Below are positions 15,904 to 27,715 of a stretch of DNA of 64,000 nucleotides, piece by piece. The translations under genes were made by a program, and so were the position numbers. Each line of letters starts with the position of its first letter. Positions within the stretch are counted from its first letter, which is position 1. Location: contig NZ_CABVII010000002.1 of the NCBI RefSeq assembly GCF_902497995.1, forward strand, positions 348,144-412,143, given 5' to 3'. The DNA is from Pseudomonas fluorescens. GTDB lineage: Bacteria; Pseudomonadota; Gammaproteobacteria; Pseudomonadales; Pseudomonadaceae. Below the pieces are notes generated by a model, which saw only the letters and a list, made by a program, of their open reading frames with translations, searched no databases and was not told the origin of the DNA.

Positions 15904-15935
15904 AAAAAAAACCGGCCATTCACTGGCCGGTTTTT
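15904..15935 (-). terminator. Terminator of glyA
   Basis: AAACCGGCCA (15909-15918), TTCAC loop, TGGCCGGTTT (15924-15933). Read on the minus strand it ends in a run of eight T, 25 bases after the glyA stop. Confidence 0.92.
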
Positions 15936-15959
15936 CATTGCTGCGGTTAAGCGGGCTGA

Positions 15960-17213
<1,254 letters not shown>

Positions 17214-17797
17214 GGCGGTCCTCAAGGATCGGGGGCAGAAAAGGGGGGCATTCTAACCCAATGGGTTTTAGATGGCATATGAAAGGACATCATGTCGCAG
17301 ACAAGTGGGCTTCATGACGGGATCAGCGGTGAATGTGCCGCCCCCTTCGCGGGCAAGTCGAATCGTCGCACCGCCGCTCCCACAATGATCGCAGTCGATC
17401 ACAAATATGGGGTACTCCGCACAAACCTGTGGGAGCGGCGGTGCGACGATTCGACTTGCCCGCGAAGAGGCCATCAGCCTCACCACAGAATTTCAATCGA
17501 ACAGCGCATCACTGCTGCACTGCGCCTCAAACCGCCCCGCCGGCATCGGACGCCCGAACAGAGACTCCTGAACCTCATCGCAACCATGTTCAGTAAGTAT
17601 GGCAAAGTGCTACTTAGACCCGGCTGGACTGCCCTTCGTCATTCAGGTAGCTTTGCCGGTTACGCGGGAGCGTTCCAGCTCCTAAACTCAGACTTTTTCA
17701 GCGCGCACGCACTGGTCCACATCATGCGGCGACGCGCACGGTCTGGCCGGGCATCGCCTGCTCCAATCATTCATCAGTCACTGACCCAAGGTTCTCC
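17214..17797. other. Intergenic region glyA-ettA
   Basis: A 584-base divergent region. It contains the REPIN at 17345-17467 and must hold both promoters. A 190-codon open frame on the plus strand (17292-17864) crosses the REPIN and runs into ettA in another frame; its composition is repeat-like and it has no family signal, so I do not call it. No riboswitch or RNA gene recognised. Confidence 0.5.
17345..17467. repeat. REPIN with 40-bp perfect arms
   Basis: Left arm 17345-17384 and right arm 17428-17467 are exact reverse complements over 40 bases, with a 43-base loop. The arm starts CTTCGCGGGCAAGTCGAATC and ends CCGCCGCTCCCACA, so it has the usual REP ends with a GTCGAATCGTCGCACCGCC block between. 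This is the longest perfect inverted repeat in the window. Confidence 0.92.
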
Positions 17798-19462
17798 ATG
17801 GCTCAATACGTATTCACCATGCATCGGCTGGGTAAAGTTGTTCCGCCGAAGCGGGAAATCCTGAAAAACATTTCGCTGTCGTTCTTCCCGGGCGCCAAGA
17901 TTGGCGTACTCGGCCTTAACGGTTCGGGTAAATCCACGCTGTTGAAAATCATGGCGGGCGTCGACACCGAGTTCGACGGCGAAGCCCGTCCGATGCCGGA
18001 CCTGAACATCGGCTACCTGCCGCAGGAACCGATCCTGGACCCGACCAAGACCGTGCGTGAAGTGGTCGAGGAAGCGGTCAGCGTGATCAAGAACGCCCAG
18101 GCGCGCCTGGACGAGGTCTACGCGGCTTACGCTGAAGAAGATGCCGACTTCGACAAGCTTGCGGCAGAACAGGCCAAGCTCGAAGCCATCCTGCAAGCCA
18201 GCGACGGTCACAACCTGGATCGCCAACTGGAAGTCGCCGCCGATGCGCTGCGCCTGCCGGCCTGGGATGCCAAGGTCGAATTCCTGTCCGGTGGCGAGAA
18301 GCGTCGTGTGGCCCTGTGCCGCCTGTTGCTGTCCGCCCCCGACATGCTGCTGCTTGACGAGCCGACCAACCACCTGGACGCCGATTCCGTCGCCTGGCTG
18401 GAGCACTTCCTGCACGACTTCCCGGGCACCGTGGTTGCGATCACGCACGACCGTTACTTCCTGGACAACGTTGCAGGCTGGATCCTCGAGCTCGACCGCG
18501 GCGCCGGTATCCCGTACGAGGGCAACTATTCGGGTTGGCTCGAAGCCAAGTCCAATCGTCTGGCGGCCGAATCCAAGCAGCAGTCGGCCCACGAAAAAGC
18601 CATGAAGGAAGAACTGGAGTGGGTGCGCCAAGGCGCCAAGGCCCGCCAGTCCAAATCCAAGGCTCGTCTGCAACGCTTCGAAGAAATGCAATCGCAGGAA
18701 TTCCAGAAGCGCAGCGAAACCAACGAGATCTACATCCCGGCCGGTCCACGCCTGGGCGACAAGGTCATCGAATTCAAGAACGTTTCCAAGGGTTATGGCG
18801 ATCGCGTGCTGATCGACAACCTGTCGTTCTCCATGCCTAAAGGTGCCATCGTTGGCGTGATCGGCGGTAACGGCGCCGGTAAATCGACCCTGTTCCGCAT
18901 GCTGATGGGCAAGGAAACGCCGGATTCGGGCTCCATCGAAGTCGGCGAAACCGTGCAGCTTGCTTGTGTGGATCAGAGCCGCGAAGACCTGGATGGCAGC
19001 AAGACCGTATTCCAGCAGATCTCCGAAGGTTCGGATCAGATCCGCATCGGCAACTACGAGATCCCGTCGCGCACCTACGTCGGTCGCTTCAACTTCAAGG
19101 GCGGCGACCAGCAGAAGTTCGTCAAGGACCTGTCCGGTGGTGAGCGCGGTCGCTTGCACCTGGCCCTGACCCTGAAAGAGGGCGGCAACGTCCTGCTGCT
19201 CGACGAACCGTCCAACGACCTCGACGTCGAAACCCTGCGTTCCCTGGAAGAAGCCCTGCTGGACTTCCCTGGCGCCGCCATTGTGATCTCTCACGATCGG
19301 TGGTTCCTTGACCGCGTCGCGACTCACATCCTGGCGTACGAAGACGACTCGCAAGCGGTGTTCTTCGAAGGCAACTACACCGAGTACGAAGCCGATCGCC
19401 GCAAACGCCTGGGCGAAGCGGCTACCCAGCCGCATCGTGTACGGCACAAGAAACTGGCCTGA
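17798..19462 (+). CDS. ettA: Energy-dependent translational throttle protein EttA (ABC-F)
   Basis: Cytosolic ABC-F ATPase that binds the ribosomal E site and gates the first elongation step according to the ATP/ADP ratio. The 554-residue protein has two ABC domains and no membrane segments: GLNGSGKST (39-47) with LSGGEKRR and LLLDEPTNHLD in the first, GGNGAGKST (about 356-364) with LSGGERGR and LLLDEPSNDLD in the second. The charged linker between them (about 240-320, rich in Lys/Arg/Glu) is the P-site tRNA interaction motif. The second Walker B reads NDLD rather than NHLD, normal for EttA. A terminator follows. Confidence 0.97.
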   Translation: MAQYVFTMHRLGKVVPPKREILKNISLSFFPGAKIGVLGLNGSGKSTLLKIMAGVDTEFDGEARPMPDLNIGYLPQEPILDPTKTVREVVEEAVSVIKNAQARLDEVYAAYAEEDADFDKLAAEQAKLEAILQASDGHNLDRQLEVAADALRLPAWDAKVEFLSGGEKRRVALCRLLLSAPDMLLLDEPTNHLDADSVAWLEHFLHDFPGTVVAITHDRYFLDNVAGWILELDRGAGIPYEGNYSGWLEAKSNRLAAESKQQSAHEKAMKEELEWVRQGAKARQSKSKARLQRFEEMQSQEFQKRSETNEIYIPAGPRLGDKVIEFKNVSKGYGDRVLIDNLSFSMPKGAIVGVIGGNGAGKSTLFRMLMGKETPDSGSIEVGETVQLACVDQSREDLDGSKTVFQQISEGSDQIRIGNYEIPSRTYVGRFNFKGGDQQKFVKDLSGGERGRLHLALTLKEGGNVLLLDEPSNDLDVETLRSLEEALLDFPGAAIVISHDRWFLDRVATHILAYEDDSQAVFFEGNYTEYEADRRKRLGEAATQPHRVRHKKLA

Positions 19463-19480
19463 TTCGGGGTTGGTTGCGTG

Positions 19481-19515
19481 AAAAAAGCGGAGCCTTCGGG
19501 GTTCCGTTTTTTTTC
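19481..19515 (+). terminator. Terminator of ettA
   Basis: AGCGGAGCC, TTCG loop, GGGTTCCGTT (one G-T pair), followed by eight T. It begins 19 bases after the ettA stop. Confidence 0.9.
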
Positions 19516-19543
19516 GCGTTTTTTCCGTCACTTTGCGGTGCTG

Positions 19544-19614
19544 CCTTCGCGGGCAAGCCTCGCTCCTACGTTTGGCGGCATGTTTCCTGTAGGAGCGAGG
19601 CTTGCCCGCGAAGG
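19544..19614. repeat. REP pair between ettA and gdhA
   Basis: Left arm CCTTCGCGGGCAAGCCTCGC(TCCTAC), right arm GTAGGAGCGAGGCTTGCCCG(CGAAGG), 26 bp each and perfect, around a 19-base loop. It belongs to the GTAGGAGCGAGG sub-family. The remaining bases up to gdhA (19615-19811) hold its promoter; nothing else seen. Confidence 0.9.
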
Positions 19615-19688
19615 TGATCCATCTAATGGTGCATAACCACCATTGTGAATCCCGTTTCAGGTGCAAAAAACGCTGAATTCGTTACTAA

Positions 19689-21640
<1,952 letters not shown>

Positions 21641-21773
21641 GGTTTTCTCCCGTTATAGGGTTTGGGCCATGGTCACAGGCATTAAGTTTCGACGGATGCC
21701 TGTCAGCGACTTATTGCTGCCACCAGGCCTGTTCGACGTCTTGCAACGAATCCATCAAGCTCCACAAAACCAC

Positions 21774-21863
21774 TGTGGGAGCGGGCTTGCTCGCGAAGGC
21801 GGAGTGTCAGTCAGTGATGATGTCGACTGACACACCGCCTTCGCGAGCAAGCCCGCTCCCACA
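21774..21863. repeat. REPIN upstream of the gre-like gene
   Basis: Main-group arms TGTGGGAGCGGGCTTGCTCG(CGAAGGCGG) and reverse complement, with an inner inverted GTGTCAGTC / GACTGACAC. It lies between the gre-like gene and the DUF4105 gene, both on the minus strand. Confidence 0.92.
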
Positions 21864-21885
21864 AGGGAATAGCGGTGCTTTTGAG

Positions 21886-23739
21886 TCAGTAGTGATACCA
21901 CTTCAGCTCAAGCATCACTTCGTTCTCGGGGGAGGCCAGGTGGCTGAATTCGCGCTGTGCGCTCAGACGAAGCCCGAGGTTGCGCGACAACTCCCACTGT
22001 TGATTCAGACTTACGCTGCGGCGCACTTCACCGTTGGTGAAGAAGTCACCCTTGGCCTCCAGGCTGAAGTTGCCCAGCGGGTTTTTCCACAGCAGGCCGC
22101 TGTTGAAGCCCGCTGCCGGAGCGATGAAACCGGCGAAGTCACTGTTGTGCTCCACGCGCACGGTGCCCAAGGCGAAACCGAGCATGTCGTCGTCCAGTTG
22201 CCAGGTACCGCCGCCACCGCCGTTGACGTGGCTGACCAGGGTTTCGTCGTCGTGTTTGCCCGGCACGCGCTCCAGGCCGCCGGTGACCTGCCACGAGAGC
22301 GGTTGCAACAGCTCATTGCGCGGGGTCAGGGAACGGATGGTCGCCAGGTCAAGTTGCTGCAACTGCCACTGATTGCCTTCGTATTGGCGCAGTTTCATTT
22401 GCAGGATTTCAATCTGCGCACCCAGCGGGAAACTCTCAGCGTTGTCGTTGAGGTCGTGATAGGCCATGCGCAGGCCGTATTCGCCGAATGCCTGGTCGCC
22501 CCGGGTGCCGATACCCGCCTGCCAGGTGCGGGATTCATGGCCGTCCTCGGGCAGGCCGGGTTGCGGGATGTCCAGCTCCGGTGCCGGGTTCTGGTTGATC
22601 GCCCGCAGCAGTTCGAAACTGCGCTGTGCCCGTTGCGGATCGCGTTCCTGGCCGTTGGCGCGGTAGCGCTCCAACCGGTACGCCGCGTCGATGATCAGCG
22701 CCTGACGGTCGCGGGCTTGAGCCTTGAACGCCGGGGTTTGCAATTGCTTCTGGTCGGCGCTGACCTTCAACACCCATTGCTGTTCTTCATCGGTCAAGGG
22801 TTCGGCGCGGCTGAGCAATTCACGCTCCCGCGACGGACGATATTCAATGGATTGCACCAGCCCGGCTTCTTTCACGGCTTTGACGGTGTCGGTGGGAATC
22901 GCGGTCAGTGGGAATTGCTCGGTCAGTCGCAGGCTCGGACGGGCCACCTGCAGCAGTTCGAGCAGGCGATAAGAACAGTTTTCGTCGAAGAAGAAATAGT
23001 CGAACTGGATCTGTTTCAGTTCCCAGACATGCTCGACCATACGCTCGGTTTCTTGTTGAGTCAGGTTCAGCCGGTATTCCCACAGGTCGCGATTTTCGAG
23101 ACTGCGGTACTCCGAGAGTTTTTCCTGATAAGGCACCAGCGCAAACAGGCCCGGATAGCCGCCCATCAAGCCCTTCCAGGCGTACAGGATGCTGTTGTCC
23201 GAGCCTTCGATGTAGGCACCGAAGTTGATCGCGTAACTGAGCAGGGCGGTTTGATCGCGCTGCACGTCAGCCTGGTCGATGCGCAGCAGGGTGTGGCCGA
23301 ACATCGATGATGGACTGTTCAGATAGGCCGCGGGGAAGATCATCACCGCACTGTGGGGCGCGACATCCTTGAACCATTGCTTGAATTCGCTGCAGTCCAG
23401 CGTCGGCAGATCGTTCAGGTCGAGCTGCGCCTTCAGCCAGCGGGTGCGGGCGGGATAGACGCATTGGGCGTGCTGTTCGCCGGCACTCGCGGGGGCGTAC
23501 AGCGCATGGACCGTCGCTGTCAGCTCACGATCGGGATGCTCGTTGCCGTCGGCAGCGAGGAAGAATTTCCTGTCACTGACATAGCTGCGCCAGCCGCCGA
23601 GCTTGGCCGTTTCGTAATGACCCAGAGATATCCAGAAAGGGTCGTTGGCCAGTTGCTGCAAACGTTGATTGTCGATGTGTGGCGCGGCGGACAGGGGGGC
23701 ACAGACACAGAGCGCCAGCCAGGCAAGGCGTTTGAACAT
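21886..23739 (-). CDS. DUF4105 (Lnb-type periplasmic) domain protein
   Basis: A 617-residue exported protein. The first 19 residues (MFKRLAWLALCVCAPLSAA) are a signal peptide. The DUF4105 domain covers about 100-320 and includes SSMFGHTLLRID and FFFDENCSYRLLELL, with the Cys and His residues that define the family. The C-terminal half (about 390-617) is rich in alternating residues and ends in a beta-strand-like ELKWYHY, as in outer-membrane barrels. The function of the family is unknown; related domains occur in lacto-N-biosidase-like proteins. It starts 94 bases after the DUF3015 gene on the same strand, across that gene's terminator. Confidence 0.85.
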   Translation of the reverse strand: MFKRLAWLALCVCAPLSAAPHIDNQRLQQLANDPFWISLGHYETAKLGGWRSYVSDRKFFLAADGNEHPDRELTATVHALYAPASAGEQHAQCVYPARTRWLKAQLDLNDLPTLDCSEFKQWFKDVAPHSAVMIFPAAYLNSPSSMFGHTLLRIDQADVQRDQTALLSYAINFGAYIEGSDNSILYAWKGLMGGYPGLFALVPYQEKLSEYRSLENRDLWEYRLNLTQQETERMVEHVWELKQIQFDYFFFDENCSYRLLELLQVARPSLRLTEQFPLTAIPTDTVKAVKEAGLVQSIEYRPSRERELLSRAEPLTDEEQQWVLKVSADQKQLQTPAFKAQARDRQALIIDAAYRLERYRANGQERDPQRAQRSFELLRAINQNPAPELDIPQPGLPEDGHESRTWQAGIGTRGDQAFGEYGLRMAYHDLNDNAESFPLGAQIEILQMKLRQYEGNQWQLQQLDLATIRSLTPRNELLQPLSWQVTGGLERVPGKHDDETLVSHVNGGGGGTWQLDDDMLGFALGTVRVEHNSDFAGFIAPAAGFNSGLLWKNPLGNFSLEAKGDFFTNGEVRRSVSLNQQWELSRNLGLRLSAQREFSHLASPENEVMLELKWYHY

Positions 23740-23785
23740 AAATGGCAACTTAAGTCGAAAAAAACAAAGACCAAAGAGGGGCAGG

Positions 23786-23820
23786 TCCAAAAAATAAAAC
23801 CCGCTCCACAAGGGTGCGGG
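23786..23820 (-). terminator. Terminator after the DUF3015 gene
   Basis: CCCGCTCC (23800-23807) pairs with GGTGCGGG (23813-23820) with one T-T mismatch. On the minus strand it is followed by TTTTATTTTTT. It would separate the DUF3015 gene from the DUF4105 gene, perhaps partially. Confidence 0.75.
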
Positions 23821-23832
23821 CGCGGGCCGAGC

Positions 23833-24321
23833 TTAAGCTTGAGTGGCGTACTTGACCAGACGAGGATCGTTTTTCAGGACGGCCAGGGTGTTGGTATGCA
23901 CGTCCTCAGCGGTCACGTCAGCCTTGCTGAAGATCTGCTGGAAGTGCTCGTGAGTCACGGCGGCGAAGTGCGCACGGTCTTCCGGCGCCACGCCCAGTAC
24001 CACGGCGTAGGTGGTCAGCGCTTCGCCCTGACCTTTAGCCATGTCTTCGGACAGCTCGTTCATCATGCCATTCATGGCCAACCAGGATTTGCCGCCATAG
24101 GTCAGCGACGCATTAGTCGAGCAACCGTTGGTGCCGGAGGTCATACCGAAAGTCGCGTTGCCGGAAGTGCCGTTGGTGGTGGATGCCAGGAAGTGAGCCG
24201 GGGTGCCACGCTGACCTTCAAACAGCATGTTGCCCCAGCCGCAATCCGGGCCGCCTGGCGCCTGAGCCATGGCGTTGATGGATACAACGGTGAAGAGAGT
24301 ACCGAGAAGAATCCGTTTCAT
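23833..24321 (-). CDS. DUF3015 family periplasmic protein
   Basis: A 162-residue protein with a cleavable signal peptide (MKRILLGTLFTVVSINAMAQ, cut expected after residue 19) and a DUF3015 domain: CGWGNMLFEGQRG, the glycine/threonine-rich stretch ASTTNGTSGNATFGMTSGTN, Cys67, and a helical C-terminal half. Two cysteines (about 27 and 67) could form a disulphide in the periplasm. The function of the family is unknown. It is common in pseudomonads next to a DUF4105 gene, as here, which suggests the two act together in the envelope. A terminator lies between them. Confidence 0.88.
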   Translation of the reverse strand: MKRILLGTLFTVVSINAMAQAPGGPDCGWGNMLFEGQRGTPAHFLASTTNGTSGNATFGMTSGTNGCSTNASLTYGGKSWLAMNGMMNELSEDMAKGQGEALTTYAVVLGVAPEDRAHFAAVTHEHFQQIFSKADVTAEDVHTNTLAVLKNDPRLVKYATQA

Positions 24322-24595
24322 AGCTATGTTCTCTTTATGTGCATACCAATGGACAGGGTCTGGCCCGATCTGGCGCCAGTGGGCCGGTTATTGTTCCAGC
24401 CGCGCAGTTTGGAGTTTAGGCACGTTCCAGGGGTTCCGTGATTTTTTGCAATACATTCATTGGAAACATTGATTTAGACCCGGCCCGCCTGGAGATGTCA
24501 CTTTGACTATGCTTTGGCTTGCGGCGCGCCTTGCAAGTGAACCATGGGCAGCGCCAGAATGCCGCTATCTGCCCCGCCTGATGTAAGGAAGCCCG
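24322..24595. promoter_or_regulatory. Divergent promoter region DUF3015 / Lon-like protease
   Basis: A 274-base non-coding gap. It must hold the DUF3015 promoter (minus) and the protease promoter (plus), the latter just upstream of GTAAGGAAGCCCG before the ATG at 24596. I see no clear heat-shock promoter and no repeat. Confidence 0.4.
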
Positions 24596-27034
24596 ATGCC
24601 TGATCCTGTTGCTGCCAGCTTGCGTCTAGCGCCCGAAGCGCTGACCCGTCCGTTTTCCGCTGAACAGTTCAGCTTCTCTACCACCAATGATCTGGAGCCC
24701 TTTCGCGGTGTGCTTGGCCAGGAACGTGCGGTCGAAGCCTTGCAGTTCGGTGTGGCCATGCCACGCCCCGGTTACAACGTATTCGTCATGGGCGAGCCCG
24801 GCACTGGCCGGTTCTCGTTCGTCAAACGCTATCTGAAGGCCGAAGGCAAACGCCTGCAGACCCCGGCGGACTGGGTCTACGTCAACAATTTCGACGATCC
24901 TCGCGAGCCTCGCGCCCTGGAATTGCCCTCAGGCACCGCCGGTGCCTTCATCGATGACATCAACGGTCTGATCGATAACCTGCTGGCGACTTTCCCGGCC
25001 GTGTTCGAACACCCGTCGTACCAGCAGAAGAAAAGCGCCATCGATCGCGCCTTCAATCAGCGCTACGACAAGGCATTGGACGTGATCGAGCGCCTGGCAC
25101 TCGAGAAAGACGTCGCGTTGTATCGTGACAGCAGCAACATCGCGTTCACCCCGATGTTTGAAGGCAAGGCGGTGGACGAGGCGGAATTCGCCCAGTTGCC
25201 GGAAGCCGATCGCGAGCGTTTCCACGACGACATTTCGTGGCTGGAAGAGCGGCTGAACGAAGAACTCGCCAGCCTGCCGCAGTGGAAACGCGAGTCGAGC
25301 AATCAAATGCGTCAGCTCAACGAAGAAACCATCACCCTGGCCTTGCAGCCACTGCTCGCGCCGCTGTCGGAAAAGTACGCGGAAAACGCCGGCGTTTGCG
25401 GCTACCTGCAAGCAATGCAGGTGTACCTGCTCAAGACCGTTGTCGAGCAACTGGTGGATGACAGCAAGCCCGACGCCGTCGCGCGCAAGTTGCTGGAAGA
25501 GCAATACGCCCCGAGCCTGGTGGTCGGTCATCCGTTCAGCGGCGGTGCGCCAGTGGTCTTCGAGCCGCACCCGACTTACGAAAACCTGTTCGGCCGCATT
25601 GAATACACCACCGATCAGGGCGCGCTCTACACCACGTATCGCCAGTTGCGTCCGGGTGCGCTGCACCGCGCCAACGGCGGCTTCCTGATTCTTGAAGCGG
25701 ACAAAATGCTCAGCGAGCCGTTCGTGTGGGATGCGCTTAAACGCGCCCTGCAATCGCGCAAATTGAAAATGGAATCGCCGCTGGGCGAGATGGGCCGTTT
25801 CGCCACCGTTACCCTGACACCGCAACACATTCCGTTGCAGGTCAAAGTTGTCATCATCGGTGCTCGCCAGCTGTATTACACGCTACAAGACCTCGATCCG
25901 GACTTCCAGGAGATGTTCCGCGTCCTGGTGGATTTCGACGAAGACATCCCGATGGTCGACGAAAGCCTGGAGCAGTTCGCCCAATTGCTGAAAACCCGCA
26001 CCTCCGAAGAAGGCATGGCGCCGCTGACCGCCGATGCGGTGGCGCGTCTGGCGACCTACAGCGCGCGCCTGGCCGAACACCAGGGGCGTTTGTCGGCACG
26101 GATCGGTGATTTGTTCCAACTGGTCAGCGAGGCGGATTTCATTCGCCACCTGGCGGCTGACGAGATGACCGACGCCGGGCACATCGAGCGTGCACTCAAA
26201 GCCAAGGCCACCCGCACCGGGCGCGTTTCGGCGCGGATTCTCGATGACATGCTGGCCGGAATCATCCTCATCGACACGGACGGTGCAGCCGTCGGCAAGT
26301 GCAACGGGCTGACAGTACTGGAAGTGGGTGACTCGGCCTTCGGTGTGCCGGCGCGGATTTCCGCCACGGTATATCCCGGTGGCAGCGGCATCGTCGACAT
26401 CGAGCGCGAGGTCAACCTCGGCCAGCCGATTCACTCCAAAGGCGTGATGATCCTCACCGGGTATCTGGGCAGCCGTTACGCCCAGGAATTCCCCCTGGCG
26501 ATTTCCGCGAGTATCGCCCTGGAGCAATCCTACGGTTACGTCGATGGCGACAGTGCATCGCTGGGCGAGGCCTGCACCCTGATCTCGGCCTTGTCGAAAA
26601 CCCCGCTCAAGCAGTGCTTTGCGATTACCGGCTCGATCAACCAGTTCGGTGAAGTGCAGGCGGTGGGCGGGGTCAACGAAAAAATCGAAGGCTTCTTCCG
26701 ACTTTGCGAAGCCCGTGGATTGACCGGTGAGCAGGGCGCGATCATTCCGCAGGCGAACGTTGCCACGCTGATGCTCGACGAGAAGGTGCTGGCCGCGGTG
26801 CGCGCGGGGCAGTTTCATGTCTACGCGGTACGCCAGGCCGACGAGGCGCTGAGCCTGTTGGTCGGTGAACCGGCGGGTGCGCCGGACGAGAATGGCGAAT
26901 TCCCTGAAGGCAGCGTTAACGCGCGGGTGGTGGAACGCTTGCGGGTGATCGCGGAAATGATCAGCGAGGAAGACCTCAAGGAGGCCGAGAAGGAGGCTGC
27001 ACAGGAAGCACTGGTCGAAGCCAAACCGGCCTGA
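24596..27034 (+). CDS. Lon-like (AAA-Lon) protease, AsrA-type
   Basis: An 812-residue protein: N-terminal AAA-like region with a long helical insertion (about 150-290), a second helical part, and a C-terminal Lon serine protease domain (about 550-770). The Ser-Lys dyad is visible in GDSASLGEACTLISALS (catalytic Ser) and GEVQAVGGVNEKIEGF (catalytic Lys). The P-loop is degenerate: GEPGTGRFS has Arg-Phe in place of Lys-Ser/Thr, and the Walker B-like segment is GGFLILEADKML. P. aeruginosa AsrA (PA0779) is a relative, from memory. Substrates are unknown; it probably degrades damaged or regulatory proteins under stress. GTAAGGAAG precedes the ATG. Confidence 0.88.
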   Translation: MPDPVAASLRLAPEALTRPFSAEQFSFSTTNDLEPFRGVLGQERAVEALQFGVAMPRPGYNVFVMGEPGTGRFSFVKRYLKAEGKRLQTPADWVYVNNFDDPREPRALELPSGTAGAFIDDINGLIDNLLATFPAVFEHPSYQQKKSAIDRAFNQRYDKALDVIERLALEKDVALYRDSSNIAFTPMFEGKAVDEAEFAQLPEADRERFHDDISWLEERLNEELASLPQWKRESSNQMRQLNEETITLALQPLLAPLSEKYAENAGVCGYLQAMQVYLLKTVVEQLVDDSKPDAVARKLLEEQYAPSLVVGHPFSGGAPVVFEPHPTYENLFGRIEYTTDQGALYTTYRQLRPGALHRANGGFLILEADKMLSEPFVWDALKRALQSRKLKMESPLGEMGRFATVTLTPQHIPLQVKVVIIGARQLYYTLQDLDPDFQEMFRVLVDFDEDIPMVDESLEQFAQLLKTRTSEEGMAPLTADAVARLATYSARLAEHQGRLSARIGDLFQLVSEADFIRHLAADEMTDAGHIERALKAKATRTGRVSARILDDMLAGIILIDTDGAAVGKCNGLTVLEVGDSAFGVPARISATVYPGGSGIVDIEREVNLGQPIHSKGVMILTGYLGSRYAQEFPLAISASIALEQSYGYVDGDSASLGEACTLISALSKTPLKQCFAITGSINQFGEVQAVGGVNEKIEGFFRLCEARGLTGEQGAIIPQANVATLMLDEKVLAAVRAGQFHVYAVRQADEALSLLVGEPAGAPDENGEFPEGSVNARVVERLRVIAEMISEEDLKEAEKEAAQEALVEAKPA

Positions 27035-27371
27035 GACAGTTCTGAGGGGCGCATCGATCCACTAATGTGGGAGCGGGCTTGCTCGCGAAGACGGTCTGAC
27101 ATTCAACATTTATGTTGTCTGACACGCCGCCTTCGCGAGCAAGTCGAATCGTCGCACCGCCGCTCCCACATTTGTATTGGGTGAATCCTGAACAGGTGCC
27201 ATCACTCTGACGTCAATATTCACACAATGACCATTCGGCGCCTTCTGGTCTTACTTGACGTGCCAGTCAGACTTTTCTTCTATTATCAGCTCAAGGATAT
27301 CGACAGTAATCACAGGATCGAGACAGCCTTCCCGTGGGGGCTGAATACCGGATCTACCGAGGGTCGCCGCC
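27035..27371. other. Intergenic region after the Lon-like protease gene
   Basis: A 337-base gap holding the asymmetric REPIN at 27066-27170 and the upstream region of the 112-residue gene. An open frame that starts at 27227 overlaps the next gene in another frame and has no family signal. GAGGG at 27359-27363 is the likely ribosome binding site for the ATG at 27372. Confidence 0.5.
27066..27170. repeat. Chimeric REPIN with mismatched arms
   Basis: The left arm (27066-27090) is main-group: TGTGGGAGCGGGCTTGCTCG(CGAAG). The right arm (27131-27170) is instead the 40-base GTCGAATCGTCGCACCGCC type found at 17345-17467, differing from it by one base. The two arms therefore pair only at their ends and come from two repeat families. 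Confidence 0.9.
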
Positions 27372-27710
27372 ATGTCGCGCAACCTCTGCCTTACACGTCA
27401 ATGCCTGGGTCTCGTGACCCGTATCGAGTGTTCGATCCGCCCATTGGCGGGGGATACGGGCATGTGGACCTTGCTTTTCGCCGCCGGAATGGCCGGCGAA
27501 CAACCTTCAGCCATCAAAGCCCAGGGCCCGTTCCATGGCCCTTTCGTGGCTGAGTCGATCCTCGACACCATTGTTGAAAGCCTGACCCTGCATGGCTACC
27601 AGCTGGCTGATGACCCACAGATCTGGTGCCTGCACCTGCAAGCCCAGCTGCGGGAAATCAATGGTGGCCGTTCGCGCAATCTCGGCTTCGAGTTCCGGCC
27701 CGATCACTGA
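27372..27710 (+). CDS. Conserved hypothetical protein, 112 residues
   Basis: A small soluble protein with no membrane segment or signal peptide. It begins MSRNLCLTRQCLGLVTRIEC and ends NGGRSRNLGFEFRPDH. I recall similar proteins in other P. fluorescens genomes but know of no function. GAGGG lies 8 bases before the ATG, codon use is normal for the genome, and the stop lies only 5 bases from the stop of the convergent lipoprotein gene. Three Cys residues in the first 20 positions may bind a metal or be redox-active; that is only a possibility. Confidence 0.68.
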   Translation: MSRNLCLTRQCLGLVTRIECSIRPLAGDTGMWTLLFAAGMAGEQPSAIKAQGPFHGPFVAESILDTIVESLTLHGYQLADDPQIWCLHLQAQLREINGGRSRNLGFEFRPDH

Positions 27711-27715
27711 GATAA

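Noticed and set aside
17214..17340. Glycine riboswitch before glyA
   Set aside because: I looked for the paired aptamer pattern upstream of glyA and found no supporting conserved core; the region is dominated by a REPIN.
17292..17864. 190-codon frame between glyA and ettA
   Set aside because: It crosses a REPIN and continues into ettA in another frame. No ribosome binding site, no family resemblance.
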